From the NCBI GenBank assembly GCA_964017045.1, contig OZ024801.1:29670049-29734048 (forward strand): 64,000 nt of DNA, written 5' to 3'. Positions 46,241 to 60,987 of this stretch are shown here, piece by piece (position 1 is the first letter of the stretch; each line of letters begins with the position of its first letter). The notes beneath the pieces are model-generated. The model was not told where the DNA came from, made no database searches, and worked only from the letters and a program-made list of their open reading frames with translations. The translations under genes were made by a program, and so were the position numbers. The DNA comes from Omphiscola glabra (Eukaryota > Mollusca > Gastropoda > Lymnaeidae).

Positions 46241-46637
46241 ACGGACGGATCCGAATCGCAGCAGCCTAAAATCAAAACGCTAACCATTATTAAATGATTA
46301 TTATAGGTTTCATACAAATTTCCGGTATATGCCCTAGATTTTAACAATTTCTTTCAATTTTTAAATGGTACACTAGATTATTTATTAAAATTTGAAAGTT
46401 GCAAAGCAATTAGTAAGAATATTTTGTTTTCGTACATCTCATTTTGATTGCATTTTCAACATTTCAACTTTTTAAGCACCTATTGTCATGGACGCTTGAC
46501 AGGACATGAATTTCCTCTAACACAATAATTCAATTTCAAATTTTGTTTTAAAATAATTTAATTCCTTATGACAAAAGTGATTTTCTCGACATGTTTTTAT
46601 ATTCATCAGGCTTATAAACTAATCAAATTATAATATT

Positions 46638-49026
46638 ATGGATCAACCTGAATATCTTTCTGCCGAAGAATTGAGAAACAGATTATACCACAGTTTACGG
46701 GACCGCGGGCTTGTGGATTCATTAAAGGTAGCCTACTATTACTACTACTAATTTACTAAATAATATAAAAGTTTACTAATTCAAGTATTTTTAATTAGGC
46801 ATAAAACAGCGATATTCTACATAAATTTTAACACCACTTCAAATGTTTGTAAATATTGGATTTCTTTCATGAAAATAGATTTGTTTAGGACTTAAATGAC
46901 TTGACTTAAACTTAAACTTAAACTACTAAGTCTAAAGTCTAAGTCAAGTGTGATGATAGTGATTGTACTCGTACTGAATACTGATTCATATTTTAATTCT
47001 AAAATTAAAATCAGCCATGGCACATGGCATATGCACTTAGCCACTAAAGTATAGTTAAATTCACTATAAATATAAAGTAGAGTGTAGGCAAGGAGATTCA
47101 AGTAATTAAGTAATTATTAGTAATTAGTTAAGTTAGTAGAGCTAAAGTGAGGCTTACAATAATTTTGGTTGAAACCAAGACTAGTTGCAATTCTTCCAAC
47201 AACACTTTTGTTTATATATTATTACTAACATTATTCATTATGTAATAGGTGTGTGCAGTGCCACGCTAACAAAAAGCTGCTTCCACTGAGGAAAAGCCTG
47301 AATATGCCCCTCCCCATTATATTATATATATATATAAATATAAGTCATGGAGTATCCACTGGAGGGAGCAGAAATCAAGATATCTACTCCCATAGGTCAC
47401 TTACATATCTGAGATTGATTGCTGAAACTATTAATATAAAACATTTCCTTGAGTTAGACTTGCTGAGGCCCTAAGGCGGCTAAGCTATACAAAGTCCCCC
47501 TAATTGCCCTACTATTTTAAATTACTACATCAGCTGGTCAAAGAAAAGTTTAAAAGATATATTGGTGGCAGATTGTAAAGCCCTAAGTTGTAGTTTTTTT
47601 AGCTTATACGTAAATCCGGCACTGACTTACCCTCTCAAGAGTTCTTATATTATTTTGAACAATTATACTTGATATTTTCCCTCATGTCATGTAGGTTACC
47701 AGTTAAAGCTTTTTAAAACATGCATAGAAAAAGATTACATTTCAAAGGAAATTATATTAATTATCGTTAACTGAAATTTCTCTAATGCTTTTCAGTTTGT
47801 AATTATCTAAATGCAGTTTGCTAAAAATCATTTTTTTATCATTTCATTACAGGTAGATTTTTAAAAATAAAATCCTTATTTTGTTTCAGTCACAACTGAG
47901 GAATAGTTTAGTTACTGAATTAAAACAGACAGTTCGTGGACCTTTAACAATAAAAGATCTGAAAGTTCCAGAAGAAGGATCTCTCTTGCATAGAGCATCT
48001 AACAGCCTTGTTGCAAACCACTTGCGTTCATGTCAGTATGAATACACGCTCAGTGTCTTTTTGCCAGAATCTGGGCTTAATCAAGATAAGGTAAAGATAC
48101 ATTAATCAAGATATGGTAAAGATACATATTGTTATTTATTTTAATGTCATAAACAAATAATTGAATTTGGCTTTTAAATTTTTAATGGCACTGCTATTTG
48201 GGCCCTAAACAATCTGGCTATATAAAAAGTTTAATTCCCTTTGGTTAAACTGCAGCAAAGTAATTTTGTTTATTTGAGGCAATTGGAATGAATCTCAGTG
48301 ACATAATTTATTCCACTCAAATGCAAAACTACAGCTTATTATGGAAACAAATTGTTGCTGATGATCTGTGAGGCAAAAGCATAAAGATAATCACTCTACT
48401 GTAGTTTAAGTGTTAATGCTAGGAAATTACAGATAAAAGTTTAAGAGATCCTGTTGCAAAATTAAAAATGTCCTATTCTTTTTATAATGTGTATGCATGG
48501 ATTGGGACCTACAACCTTACAATGATAAGGAAATTAAATAAGTTGTATAAATTGAAAACAAAATAGTAACAAACTATATCACCAGGAAAGTTATAATATT
48601 GAGCTTGAAGTGTGAACATAATAAGATTGTTGCTGGATTGCTAGTGGCATTTTTTTTAATAAGGGAGATGGTTAATTGTAATAAAAGAGATACATGAACT
48701 ATGTCTGTTTACTTGCTGACAAACAAGGGCAGATGCATTAGAAAAATTAGCAACTTTAGCAAAAAATATAATAACAGTGTTCAAATATTTTTGTCTGATC
48801 AGCTTTGTTGCATTATTCATTTACAATTGTTGTGTTTTTTTGTTGTTTTTTTTTGCTTAACAGTTTCCTTTTTGATGTTTCTGTATCAATCTGTAAAAAT
48901 ATGTGTGTGAATATTTATAAATAGTCTAATCCCTGTCCTGATATTTTTTCACTCTAGAAATTTGAAACTGTTGACCTTCTCAAACTTTTGAACATCAGTC
49001 CTCAATCCAGACTTTACCAAAGACTT
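46638..49026 (+). CDS. OFD1: OFD1 exons 1-3: LisH domain and conserved N-terminus
   Basis: ATG at 46638 opens MDQPEYLSAEELRNRLYHSL, with the LisH motif (LRNRLY..L.DRGLVDSL) at residues 8-40. Exon 2 gives EGSLLHRASNSLVANHLRSC and YEYTLSVFLPESGL, nearly the human EGSSLLIGASNSLVADHL…YEYSLSVFFPESGL. Exon 3 gives FETVDLLKLLNISPQSRLY. LisH mediates dimerisation and centriolar targeting in the family. The exon 2 donor lies in a two-copy 25 bp tandem repeat. Confidence 0.96.
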
Positions 49027-52000
49027 GTAAGTTATATATTCATAAAATAGCATTAAGTGGTGGTATCATATTTAGTTTCAGGATTTTATGAATGTTTATT
49101 AAGGCAAATAATATTTAGCATTTAAACGTACTGCATAATGTCTGCTTATTGCTTCACATTTCAATATTTAAACAATTGTACTTGTGTTTGTCAGAGTGCA
49201 CATACCCAACAAGATTCTAAACGAGGTAAGAAACTGCTATTAACTTACGTTAGATAAAATTATTATTTCCAGTACTTTATAGCTGTTATCCTGTACGCAT
49301 TTTAGAACTGTTAATAAAATTGTAAAGTTATATATATATACATCTATTTTTTTTAATATGTGTTGATGCTATTTCTTATATCTAAAATTTTTCCCCCATT
49401 AAAGGGTTTTTATGGCAACTGCTATCCGAAGTGACATCTTTACATGCTAACTCAATCAACAATGTGGGATGCCAAACTGATCTCATCAAAGTGGGACCAA
49501 TCACACCTCTGGGTAAATAATAAGAGTGCCGTCCTAAAGGTCGTTCATACTACCGATTTGTTACTTGGATTCTCCGCTTTCTGTGACCACATGCTACATG
49601 CAAAAAAAAACAGGGCTGCCATGTTTCATTTTCACTGGTTATTAGAGTGTTGCAGTATATTGTCAGTTGGCTATATACAGAAACAATCCTATCATATTTC
49701 TATCAATGTGCATGCATTATATTCAGCGGACAGGTTAAGTAGCATATAAACTGATAGAAAATGGAGTGGTCAACTTGTTGACAAATATAGTAATCAATAA
49801 TAGCTATAATTTGTGTTTCGAAGATTCAAATTTGTGAAACAAATTTCAAGTTTGATTTTATTGTAGTGGGATTAGACAAGAAAGGTTTAAGAGGAACAAT
49901 ATCTTGTTTGAAAAAATGAAATGAAGTAAAGATTTAAAAGATTTTTTTTTCCTTTTTGCGTGGTTATTGGTAAAAGTATTTAAAAGAAAAAAGCCAAATG
50001 TATTCATTAAGAGAGCCACATGCGGCCACAGGTCACTGACTGTTGTACCGGCATATTCATTCAAAATTGATAAACAAAAGTTCTGCATCAGATGCCATAG
50101 TTGTCCCTCTGTTTGAAACTCTTCTTTAAATAAAAATTCAAAGACTTCAGATAATTTACTTTATTGTTTTGGATCCTGTTTAAAAAAATTATAAAATCAT
50201 TCTGTTCCTGCACTTATATTAATTTACAGATGAAAAACTTTCTGATGTTGATGAGCTGTATGCCTCACGTCGTGATGATTTTCTGCGCACCGGAAGATCT
50301 GGTGCCGAGGAAAGATTTCTTAGTTTTCAGCGTCAGTTAGAAGATCGCTATAACACACAACTCAAAATGGAGGTTTGTTTGTTTCCTTAGGATTTTAAGA
50401 AATTATTTTAATGTAGCCGAATGTGACTCCTAACCCTGCTCTAAGGCTAAAGTGGATATAAATAATGATAAAATTAAGAGAGGAGAGATAATTTCAACTC
50501 ATGATTTAAAGAAGTTAAAAAGATGATCAAATAGTTTTTTTTAAACTTCTCTTTGTTATTTTTACTTTTGGTTTTGTGTTGAGCTATTTCTACTTATCAA
50601 TCTTTTTTTTTACACTCATCAATCTTTCCTTTTACAATGTCTTTCCTCACCCTCTTCAGTTTTTCATAAAAAATAAGTCAGTTAATTCTTTGTATAAAGC
50701 ATATCATCTGGGATCATCATCTCTGTGCTCCCCAGCTCAGCACATAAATAAAGAAAAAATAGTTTTGTCAATGCAAAGAAAATAAAGTAGATCAATAACA
50801 TTATTTCAGTTATCAATCGAAATAAATTTGACATACATAGATCTAGAGCTATATCCCACTGTTTTGTTGGTAATACTAAAAATTATATTATTATGTGCTT
50901 TAAATTGCCTTGGTACCAAAAATCCAAATGAATAGGAGAAATTTTACAAGACATGTTGATATTTTAATAATGAACATAATTTTTCTTCTAATTTTTAAAT
51001 TCCATTTTGCAGCTTGCAAGAATGCGAGACTCAGAGATAGCAACAATGAAAATTGAGGAAAGAGAAAACAGCAGAAAAAGTTTAGAACAAGCCAGGAGAG
51101 AGGTAAATTCCTTTTTACACCATTTGATTCTTGTAATTTATATGAAAATAATCTCTGCGTAAAAGTTTAAAAAAATCTCTACGTACATTTTTAAATAATC
51201 TCTGCATAAATGTTTAAATAATCTTTACATGATTGTTAAAATAAACTATGTAAATGTTAATTATAATCGACGTAAATGTTTAAATAAACTATGTAAATGT
51301 TAATTATAATCGACGTAAATGTTTAAATAATCTCTACGTAAATGTTTAAATAATCTTTACGTAAATGTTTAAATAATCTCAACAGGAATGTTTAAAAATA
51401 TTACTCTAAAGCAGTGTTTCGAAAACTTTTAAGATGGGCAGACCGGTGAACAAGTTTTGAAAATGCACCAGGGACTGGTGGCCAGATTTATTATTTTATT
51501 TTTTATTTTCATTTGACCATAAATATTCATGTGTTGCGGACTTGCATCAGTCAACTGACCACACTTTGGAAACACTCCTTTTTGGGAAAAGAATTCCTTA
51601 CATTTTTAATTTATTTCTAAACAAAAGGATATTTTTAAAAAGAAAAAAACCTGAGCTTTTGGGGAGGCCATTCAAATTTATTTTAAAAGAGCTTGTTGTG
51701 CCGTTCAGACTTTGTAGTAATTTTCACTTCGCTGTTGAAGACAGCCATTCAAGCAACACTCACTCATATGTCAAGTGAATTCAAGTGTAATTACACTAAG
51801 TAGCCTAGTGTTTGTGGTACCAGCATTGACAATCTTCCCGTTATTCTTATCTTTTTAAAGCTGGAGAGAGTGTACAAAGACAAGTATGATGCCCTTGTTA
51901 TTCGAGAAAGAAATACCTTGGAGCGACTGCAGCAGCAGACAGAGGTATTGCCAGCCACCATGTGAAGCACTGGGTCATAAAAAAACATTTCCCATTTGAA

Positions 52001-55000
52001 AGGAAACAAATAAATCATCTGTGTTTTTTTCTTTAACATGTTAATAAGGATTTGTCCTGCTACAAGGTTTAGTTTATACTATTTGAATATTTGTATTTAC
52101 TGAAACTGCATCAGTTCATTTTAAATTAAGAAAATAAGCTTGATAATTATTATTATTATTATTTGCTGTCTTATATAGCGCGGTACCCCAGCCTAGGGCT
52201 AGGCTCACCGCGCTGTACATAAAAATATTTTAAAAAGAGACATAATCGTGACAATAACATAAAATACATATATGTAATAAAGAACAGATGTATAGAGACA
52301 AAACAAAATCTAATGCACATTCACCTCATCCACACCAGAACTTTTACATTACATGTAATACGTCAAACACTTACAATAACCCCATTTCTTAAAAAAATAG
52401 ATGCAAGAGAGAGAAATGCATGCTCAGCGCCAGTCTATTCTAGAGGAAATAGAAGCTGTCAGGCAGAGAGAAGCAGAAGTAAAAAGAGAAGCTGAAGTCA
52501 ACAAAAGGTAAAAATAGTTGTTAATTGGTAGAATTGTTGATAGTTTCACTGATGAGTCTTGAATTAACCCCCTTGAGCAATTAGAATTCTTTCCTACATG
52601 CACCATCACTGCCTCCATTTCATGTTAAATCCAGGGAGAAGAGGTTAATGGAAGACAGGGTTAAAGATAAAGAGAGTGATATCCGCAGACGGGAGCTTGA
52701 AGTGCAGCAAAGAGAAACATCGTTTGAACAAAAGTTACAGAATGAAATGGCTCAGTAAGTAGAACAGTAAATGTAGTTGCATTCCCAGATCCAAAACATT
52801 TGAGAATTGACTGATTAAAAATCCTCCAAAGTATAAAATGAGGTGGGGGTGGGTGCTGAAAAAAGAGTCACAGTAATCTCACAGCAATTATGTATTTCAA
52901 TACATGTCACTATAATTGAATATCTGGGCTCACTGTCGGCCAGCATTTTTTTTTTAATTAAGCTTGATTGTTGCACAATATACAGAAATAATAGTTCGAA
53001 ATCGAGAGAAGTTAATATTTCCAGTTGGGATTACAGTTGGTCTAGATTTGTTCTGTAATCTTAAATGACACACTGGTTACACAGAAAAATTATTGTAACA
53101 AAGTTCAAAGACTTGAAACATTGCAGTAAGGATGGGATGAGTGCAATAAAAAATGTGTATATCTGATAAGAATGGACATCAGAATAAAAGATTGGAACTT
53201 TCTAGGGGTGTGTTAAGAGATGAAAATTTTTTTTTCTTAAATTCTAAATAATATATAGTCCATCTATCAAATTTCTTTCAATTTGGGAAAGTAAATTTGT
53301 AAAAAAACAAAAATAATTATTTCAGATTTAAATTGGATCAGCAAGCCCGGTTTATTGAGAGAATTCAAAATGTAGAAGTCAGGGAAGCAACATTAAAAGG
53401 TGAGGTTAATGCTTTCCTTTGAACATAACATCGAAACAAATATATTGTAACTTTTTTTTTTACGTGTCTTATAAAACTCCTTTCTAAATTATTAAGGCTC
53501 TTAAAAAAAAAAAGGAAATAGTATAATCTACTTTTCTTATAAGTAGGTCAATGAATGGCAATTACTACTTTATGAACACTTCATAGATATTTGGTTGTTG
53601 AACAGATCTGGATTATTATAAAGCGATAGAAAGAAATTAATAAAACTAAGAAAGAAAATTTAGATTTGGGAGAAATCTTTTAAAATGTATAATATATTTT
53701 TTCAAATAAATGTGTTTTTTTTAATCCATCAGAGCAAGAGAGGATTGTGTCTGAGGAGAAAGCGCGACTACAACAGATCAAGGATGAACTCAGAGACAAA
53801 ACTCATAGAGTTAATGAATTAGAGGTAACTACTTTGACATAGAGTTAATGAATTAGAGGTAACTTCTTTGACATAGAGTTAATGAATTAGAGGTAACTAC
53901 TTTGACATAGAGTTAATAAATTAGAGGTAACTTCTTTGACATAGAGTTAATGAATTAGAGGTAACTACTTTGACATAGAGTTAATAAATTAGAGGTAACT
54001 TCTTTGATATAGAGTTAATGAATTAGAGGTAACTACTTTGACATAGAGTTAATAAATTAGAGGTAACTTCTTTGATATAGAGTTAATGAATTAGAGGTAA
54101 CTACTTTGACATAGAGTTAATGAATTAGAGGTAACTTCTTTGATATAGAGTTAATGAATTAAAGGTAACTACTTTGACATAGAGTTAATGAATTAGAGGT
54201 AACTTCTTTGACATAGAGTTAATGAATTAAAGGTAACTACTTTGACATAGAGTTAATGAATTAGAGGTAACTTCTTTGATATAGTGTTAATGAATTAGAG
54301 GTAACTACTTTGATTTTTAAAAGATTTTTTATTTGATTCATATGGATAAAACTATAAAAGAATAATACATTTTCAGCATCTGCTTTTTTTCCCTCATATT
54401 GAAGAGTTTATTTTTAACTAGTGAAATTTATTCTCTCATGAAAATGTTCTGTATTTTTTTCTAGACCAAGATTTCTGAAGCTAAATACAGTGAGATAGAT
54501 GCAAACAAGAACAATGAATATCTCAATGCAAAACTAAGAGATGTAAGTTTACTTAAATGTATTTTTTTAAATCATTGAATACTTGCATTGAAGATATAAA
54601 TAACTCAAGGAGGGGTGTGCTGCTTTGTCCCGCCCTCATCACTTTTGAACATGGTTCTCATAAAAGATAAAAGTTTTTGCTACAAAAAAAAGGGAAAAGA
54701 GTTTTCATCTTGAAGTCATTCAAAGATGTAAGCAACAAATTCTCTTTGTCCCAGTTAAAAATGTACAACATCACTGCAAATTTCTAATGTTTATGGATCC
54801 TTAGTTTTCTGAGTGGGCAATCTGCAACAATATGCTGTTTGTTGTTTTTTTTAAATTTTTATAAATTTTTTTAAGGACTTCTATTAACACATAATGTAGA
54901 TTAATAATGAGAAATATTTATTTACTTAAAAGTTTGTTGTTGTTTTTTCAGCTTTTTCAATGGCAGGTTTTGAAAATTCTGTCTTATGTTTTATTTTAAC

Positions 55001-58000
55001 TGACTTGAAATGTTCTCATCTGGTAACAGATGTCTGATTACAAAACATTGAAAGAACAAGTTATATTGTATAGAAATGAGCTGGAAACTCTAAGGACGTA
55101 AGTTATTATTAGTGTTTGTATAACAATGTATAGATGATAGATGGATCAAATTCTTAAGGTTTCTTCTTCTATATAGATCTAAATAGATCCAATAGTTGCA
55201 CATTAATTATATATAAATCTTATACGGTACATGTATATTAATTACAGCTTGATTTCATGATAGCTTTGGATTTGCCTACTAATATTAAATGACAGGGAAA
55301 AAGGTAATTACTTAAACTATTTTATTCTAAAGCCCTTATTTATTATGCCACTTCTCCTTGTCTTCTGCAGACGTTTAGCCGAGGTCTTATCTATGAACGA
55401 AAGAGAGAGGGGAAGTAAGTTAAGATTTTAAAAGTGATTTAGACAAATACTACCATGTTTAAAATATTTAACTTAAGGTTACTGATCCAGTCATAGTAAA
55501 GATGACTTCCAAAACTTGACTGAGACAACCGTAACACATTTAAATAAATGGTGATTCAAAGCTCATTGTTAAAATGAGCATTTCATGTCCATAATTGAAA
55601 ATATTTTATTTTAAAAGACGAGTTTTGAAAAAGAATTAAATTTAAATCATTTTAGCGTTACATTTAAAATAAGCAAAAGTGAATTCTATTGTCAGGACAA
55701 GAGGAGTTGTTAAGAGAGTTACGTCGACCTTCCCCTGAATCACTAATGCTTCAGAGAGATCTTGAGAGGGCTAAAGAAAGTCTAAGACAGGAGCAGCTAG
55801 TCTTTAATCAGCAAAACCAATTACTGGAAATCAGACTGAAAGAGGAGGTAATTGTTGTCTAACCAACCTATGATAAGTTAACAAAGGGAATGAATATATC
55901 TAGGGGGTATGCAATATTTAAAGATAACTTCTTTCAGTTATTGAAGGTTGACAAAAATTAATTACTTGTACATTTCTTTATTGAATATCTATATGCTTAA
56001 CAGATATAAAGTTTAAATAAAATAGACTTTGAATTTCTGTAGCTTGACAGAAACAAAGATCTTATGCAAAGGTTTGAAGAGCAGATGCTACAAATGAAAG
56101 AAATGAATCGAGAAATTGTGGACTTAAGGCAACATTTACACATGACAACTAAAGGTACTTAACTCATTGCAGACTTCATATTTTTATCGTAAGGAAGGCC
56201 ACGTTAATGGATTACCAACAAATTTCTTATGACGATTGAAAATATTTTCACTATTTTTAAAGGAACTTTTTAACCCATTGTATAAATTTATTAGTAAGTT
56301 TTCTATCTTTTCTCTTCTGTGTCTAGCATTGAATAATGAAGTATACAGAAAGCCAGATGATGGTCAAGAAGAGTAAGTACAATGAACATTCAGCTGTGAG
56401 TTTCATGGCATTTTAAATTCAAAGTGGCTCTAGGTACACGTGTACCAGAATTGAGAGGTTGGGATTAAAAAACGATTTAAAATATTTTTGTTGGGTTTGT
56501 AAGACAAAATGAGGTATCAAATGAAAGATAATTGAATGTACTATACGTTTGTAAATCTAAATTCTTCATTTGAACTAAAATAAACTACCACAAATGCCAT
56601 CCGAATAGCATTGAGTCTAATGTGTCTCGGGTCCGAAAGGGGGCGCTGCGTGTCAGGGTCCATTTCGACTAGTGCTATTCGGATGCCATTCGTGGTAGTT
56701 TATTAATATTTTTTAAGATATAAAATAAATGTTAAAATTCTGACTTATGGTATAATATGAAATTTCACTTTTCCAAGACGACAGCGGAAAGACCTCAGAA
56801 GGTCTCAAAAGGCCCACAACTCCAATGAAAATTCTGCAGATTTTAACCTGGATGTCTCAGGGCCACGAAGGTCACTAAGGTTTGAGCCTGACCCCAAAGA
56901 AGTTTACCATGATGTGGATTTTGGCCTAGGCTCAGTGTATCAACCAAGGGAGGGTGTCTACTTTGATGATGATCAATCTTCATCAGACTCCGCAGACATT
57001 ATTGCTCAGGCTAAATACAGGCTGAAAAGTCTTGACCATGAAGCTCATGTAAGTATATCTAGCAGCTCTTTATTATTTATTTATTTTAGTGAATTAACAT
57101 TAAGATATTGATTCTTGATCAATGAAACCAAAATGACAGTAAGTTCAGTAAGCCAATTGCATTTTTCTATTTAAAATATTTTCTTAACTCTTCAGAATCT
57201 GGAAAAGGCATATCATGACTTTCACTGTCGTATGACAAATGTCAATGCTCTGCCTGCAGAACCACAGCCTGTAACTCCTTCGGTGACCAGGAATTCTGGT
57301 GAGGCTAGTTGAATATTAATATATAAAATTCAGTATTAGTTTAGCATTAGACTGGGGTTGTTTTTTTTTTTGAAACAGATCTTTTTTTAAATATTGACAA
57401 GAAATTTTTTTAAACATAAGCATTTAAAAATTTTAACCTTGTACTCATGGAACTTTAAATGTTCATAACGTTTTTAAAGCAAAATGTTTGATGTCTCAAA
57501 ATTGTATATTTATAATAATGCTATGGTACTGGTCAAAACATTTGTGATAACCATTTCTTTATTGTAGTATACCTGAGTAAAAAATTTAAAAAAATTTTTA
57601 CCTGGGATTATTAAAATAATATCTATATTTAACAAAACATTTTTCTGTTTTTATCCAAAAATATTGTAATAGCCCCAAAACAAGATGTTAAAATGAGGTC
57701 ACCAGTGCACAGTCCAATACCTTTTGATAATCCTATGTCATCAACACCCTACAAACAGCCAAGGAAAGCCCAGGAATTTAATGGTTTGTTCTCTTAAATG
57801 TTTGCATTGGTAGTGTTAATGTGCTACTTGTTTTTTAAAAACGAATGTGCTCCTGTAAGTGGTAGTTTTTTTATCTAATTGTATGATGGAAGAGATTTGT
57901 TTGTGTTGTTATAGAAAATGATGAGGAATATTACAAAAATCTGTTTAATATATATTTTAACCACATATTATTCTTTTTTTATAAATATCAGATAGCTTTG

Positions 58001-60956
58001 CAGAACTTGGCACTCAACATCTGATGCAGAGAAAGGCCACATCACACCAGGATCAGTCACAAAGGAGTCATGACATAACAGTAGATCAGGAAGAATAGTA
58101 AGTTAATTTTTCTAATTTTTGGCTTTACAGTAGAAATAAAACAGGGAACGATGTTACCGTATTTAGATCACTGTTCCACAAATGGTTTGTCCTGTGACCG
58201 GCACCTGTCTGCAAGCCTTACGTTGCCGATCAGCACAATATGAATATTTATTGTCAAGTAGATAGAAAATATAATCATTCAATCTGGCGCTAGTCTGTGG
58301 TTCAGTTTTGAATCTTGTCCACCAGCGGCCAGACTTTATTGTTTTTGGGGAAAAACTGATTTAGATAATGCCATTTTTGAAGAATATTTGACATTGATAT
58401 TTTATAATACCTGAACAGGTGCCTTGTAAATCCTTCAAGCAATATATTATTCACTATTTTAAGCTACGGTGAAAAACCTGTTATTCAGAAGAGATCCATT
58501 ACAGTAGATGATTTAGAACAGAGGCCCGGATCACCACCCATAATGGTCATAGCAGAATCCTTATCAAGTAATGAAGGTTTGTGATCATGTTGATTAATTA
58601 GTTCTGGCCAATCAATAAGGTTTCTTACAAATAATTTGCCTGACTTTTTCTCAGGATTTTAGTCCTGCCGCTTGATTTTGACAATTTTTTTTTTAACAGA
58701 ATAAAAAAATAAAAAAGGATATTGCAATATAAAAATATATGACACAATTATGAAGTATTATTTCACACAAATGAAGGGGGAAAAAATGATTTAATTTGTA
58801 AAAAATCACTTTAAAAAAAAACAAGCACATTATTTATTTAATCATTTAATTTACTCTCTACACCTACATTTCTTGCCATTTTCTGTTGCAGGTAAAAGAA
58901 ATGTAAGATCAGATACAGGCAAATTCGATACTATTGATGCAGTTTACTCCTCAATGCCTGACAGCCCTATTGAAACTAATGCTGACCCTGTCCTTCAAAC
59001 ACAACACTTTTCTCTTGATTCTGCCTGGAAAACTCAGACACAGGAAGAAGAGGAAGCTGGTAAGATGCAATTTTGGAACTTTCGAACCAATGACCGTATG
59101 TTTAAACATAGCAAAGTATTAGTAAAAAAAGGTGCACTAATAACAAAGTTGCAAGTAATAATAATAATAAAGTTTATTTGAAAATCTTGCTTCATCCCCA
59201 AAGGCTCCAGGCGCTGTACAAAGTCAACCATATTAAAAGAGAAATGAAAACAATCTAAATTTTACCATATTGAAATACAAAACTGAGATAGGAAGAACAA
59301 TAGAAACTCTTGCTGTACCAGGGAAAGTGATTGATTAACCAGATCAATCGGAATAAACAACAATCAGAATTTTGTCTTTTGAAATTAAATTTTCTGTTTT
59401 TTGTTTTTAAAATTTAAAGTTAAAACTTAAACATGAAACTTAAATATATTTTAATCTTTGAAAGCTTCCATTCTTTGGATTTGTTGAGTACGCTTACAAG
59501 TTATTTCCATATTTTAATGTTTTAAACTGAAGAATTAAATAATATTCTTAATTTTCATTTTGCAAAATAAGAATATAGAACAAAGAAAGAGATGGAGGAA
59601 AATAGACAAGAGGAAAGAAGACTGGTGGAAGAAAGGTTAGACAGAGAAAAGAAAGGCTGGAAAAAGGAGTCAGAAAATGTTGAGGTGGGAATCATACATA
59701 TTTTGTACATATTTTTAATGACACTTTAGAATGATAATTAATATAATACTTTAATTATTTACTAATATTTTAACTGAAAAAAAAATGTTTTTGGGTTGAA
59801 TTTCTTATTCATATATAAGAAAGAGCTAATGTAGATGCATAATGCTGCTAATGTAGATGCATAATGCTGCTAATGTAGATGCATAATGCTGCTAATGTAG
59901 ATACGTAAGGCTGGATTCTTAAAAACAGCAATAATGGTTTTGTATTATTTTACAGAAATCAAATCAAATTAAATCTTATAAAACATATCTGCTTTTATGA
60001 AAGGGTATTTAATCTTTAATAATATTTAAGTATTTTTATAAATAATAAATAAATCGAATATAAAAATTAAAACATTTTTAAAATTATTTATCGGAATGTT
60101 AGAGTAAGAATATTTTTATTCCATTTTGACAGCAAAATTATGATATTCTAGGTGCCTAATGATAGGCTAGGGAGACTATGATATCATCTGTGTAATACTA
60201 TTATTCATTTGAAAGTCAATATAATTTAACACTATAATAAAAGTATAAATATAAACCTCATTGTGAGATTGTCTTTTTTATAAAAGGCATTCTGTTATAA
60301 CTATACCTGAAATTAAAATGTAAAATGCTTTTTATCACATTTAAAATGGTGCATATATTCTATTAAAGTTAAGGACATGTATTTACAAATTTCAGAATAA
60401 ATGTTTTCTTTGTACTGGTAGTTAATGGGCGTGGAAAGGGGTTGAATTGGTCTATATTATTTAGAAGAAGAAAAAATTCTCAAAACCCAATGATGCGAGA
60501 AACGTAAATATCTATGCATTGATTCTTATTTTAAAATATTGAAAGTTTGACTATTTCCTAATTATACCATACTAGGTCGTTGAATTTAAAAAAAAAATTT
60601 TTGAGGATACATCAAAACTCTGTTCAATTACATTCGTAAAAATTGGATTTTTATATGTTCGCTAGAACAGGTGGAAATTCCATTATTACCCCTGTAACAC
60701 CAGTTCACATATTCTAGTTCTATAATAATGTCACAGGCTCCTGCAGCAGCTGCAAGTAAAGAAGACGATGAAGATGATAAGATTGATCCAGTGATGAAAC
60801 AATACATGGCTATGGTGCAGCAGCAGAAAGAAAAAGAGGTTTGTGGCTACCATTTCAGTCCCTTTGTAAATAATGTAAAGCCACGTAAAACTTTTAGGAT
60901 AATGTAAGGCAGGGAAAGTGTTATCAGAAAGCTTACATCCATAGAGAAATATGTAA

Positions 60957-60987
<31 letters not shown>

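Noticed and set aside
59034..59231. Overlapping open frames near OFD1 exon 24
   Set aside because: The plus frame is exon 24 running into its intron; the minus frame crosses a LINE tail.
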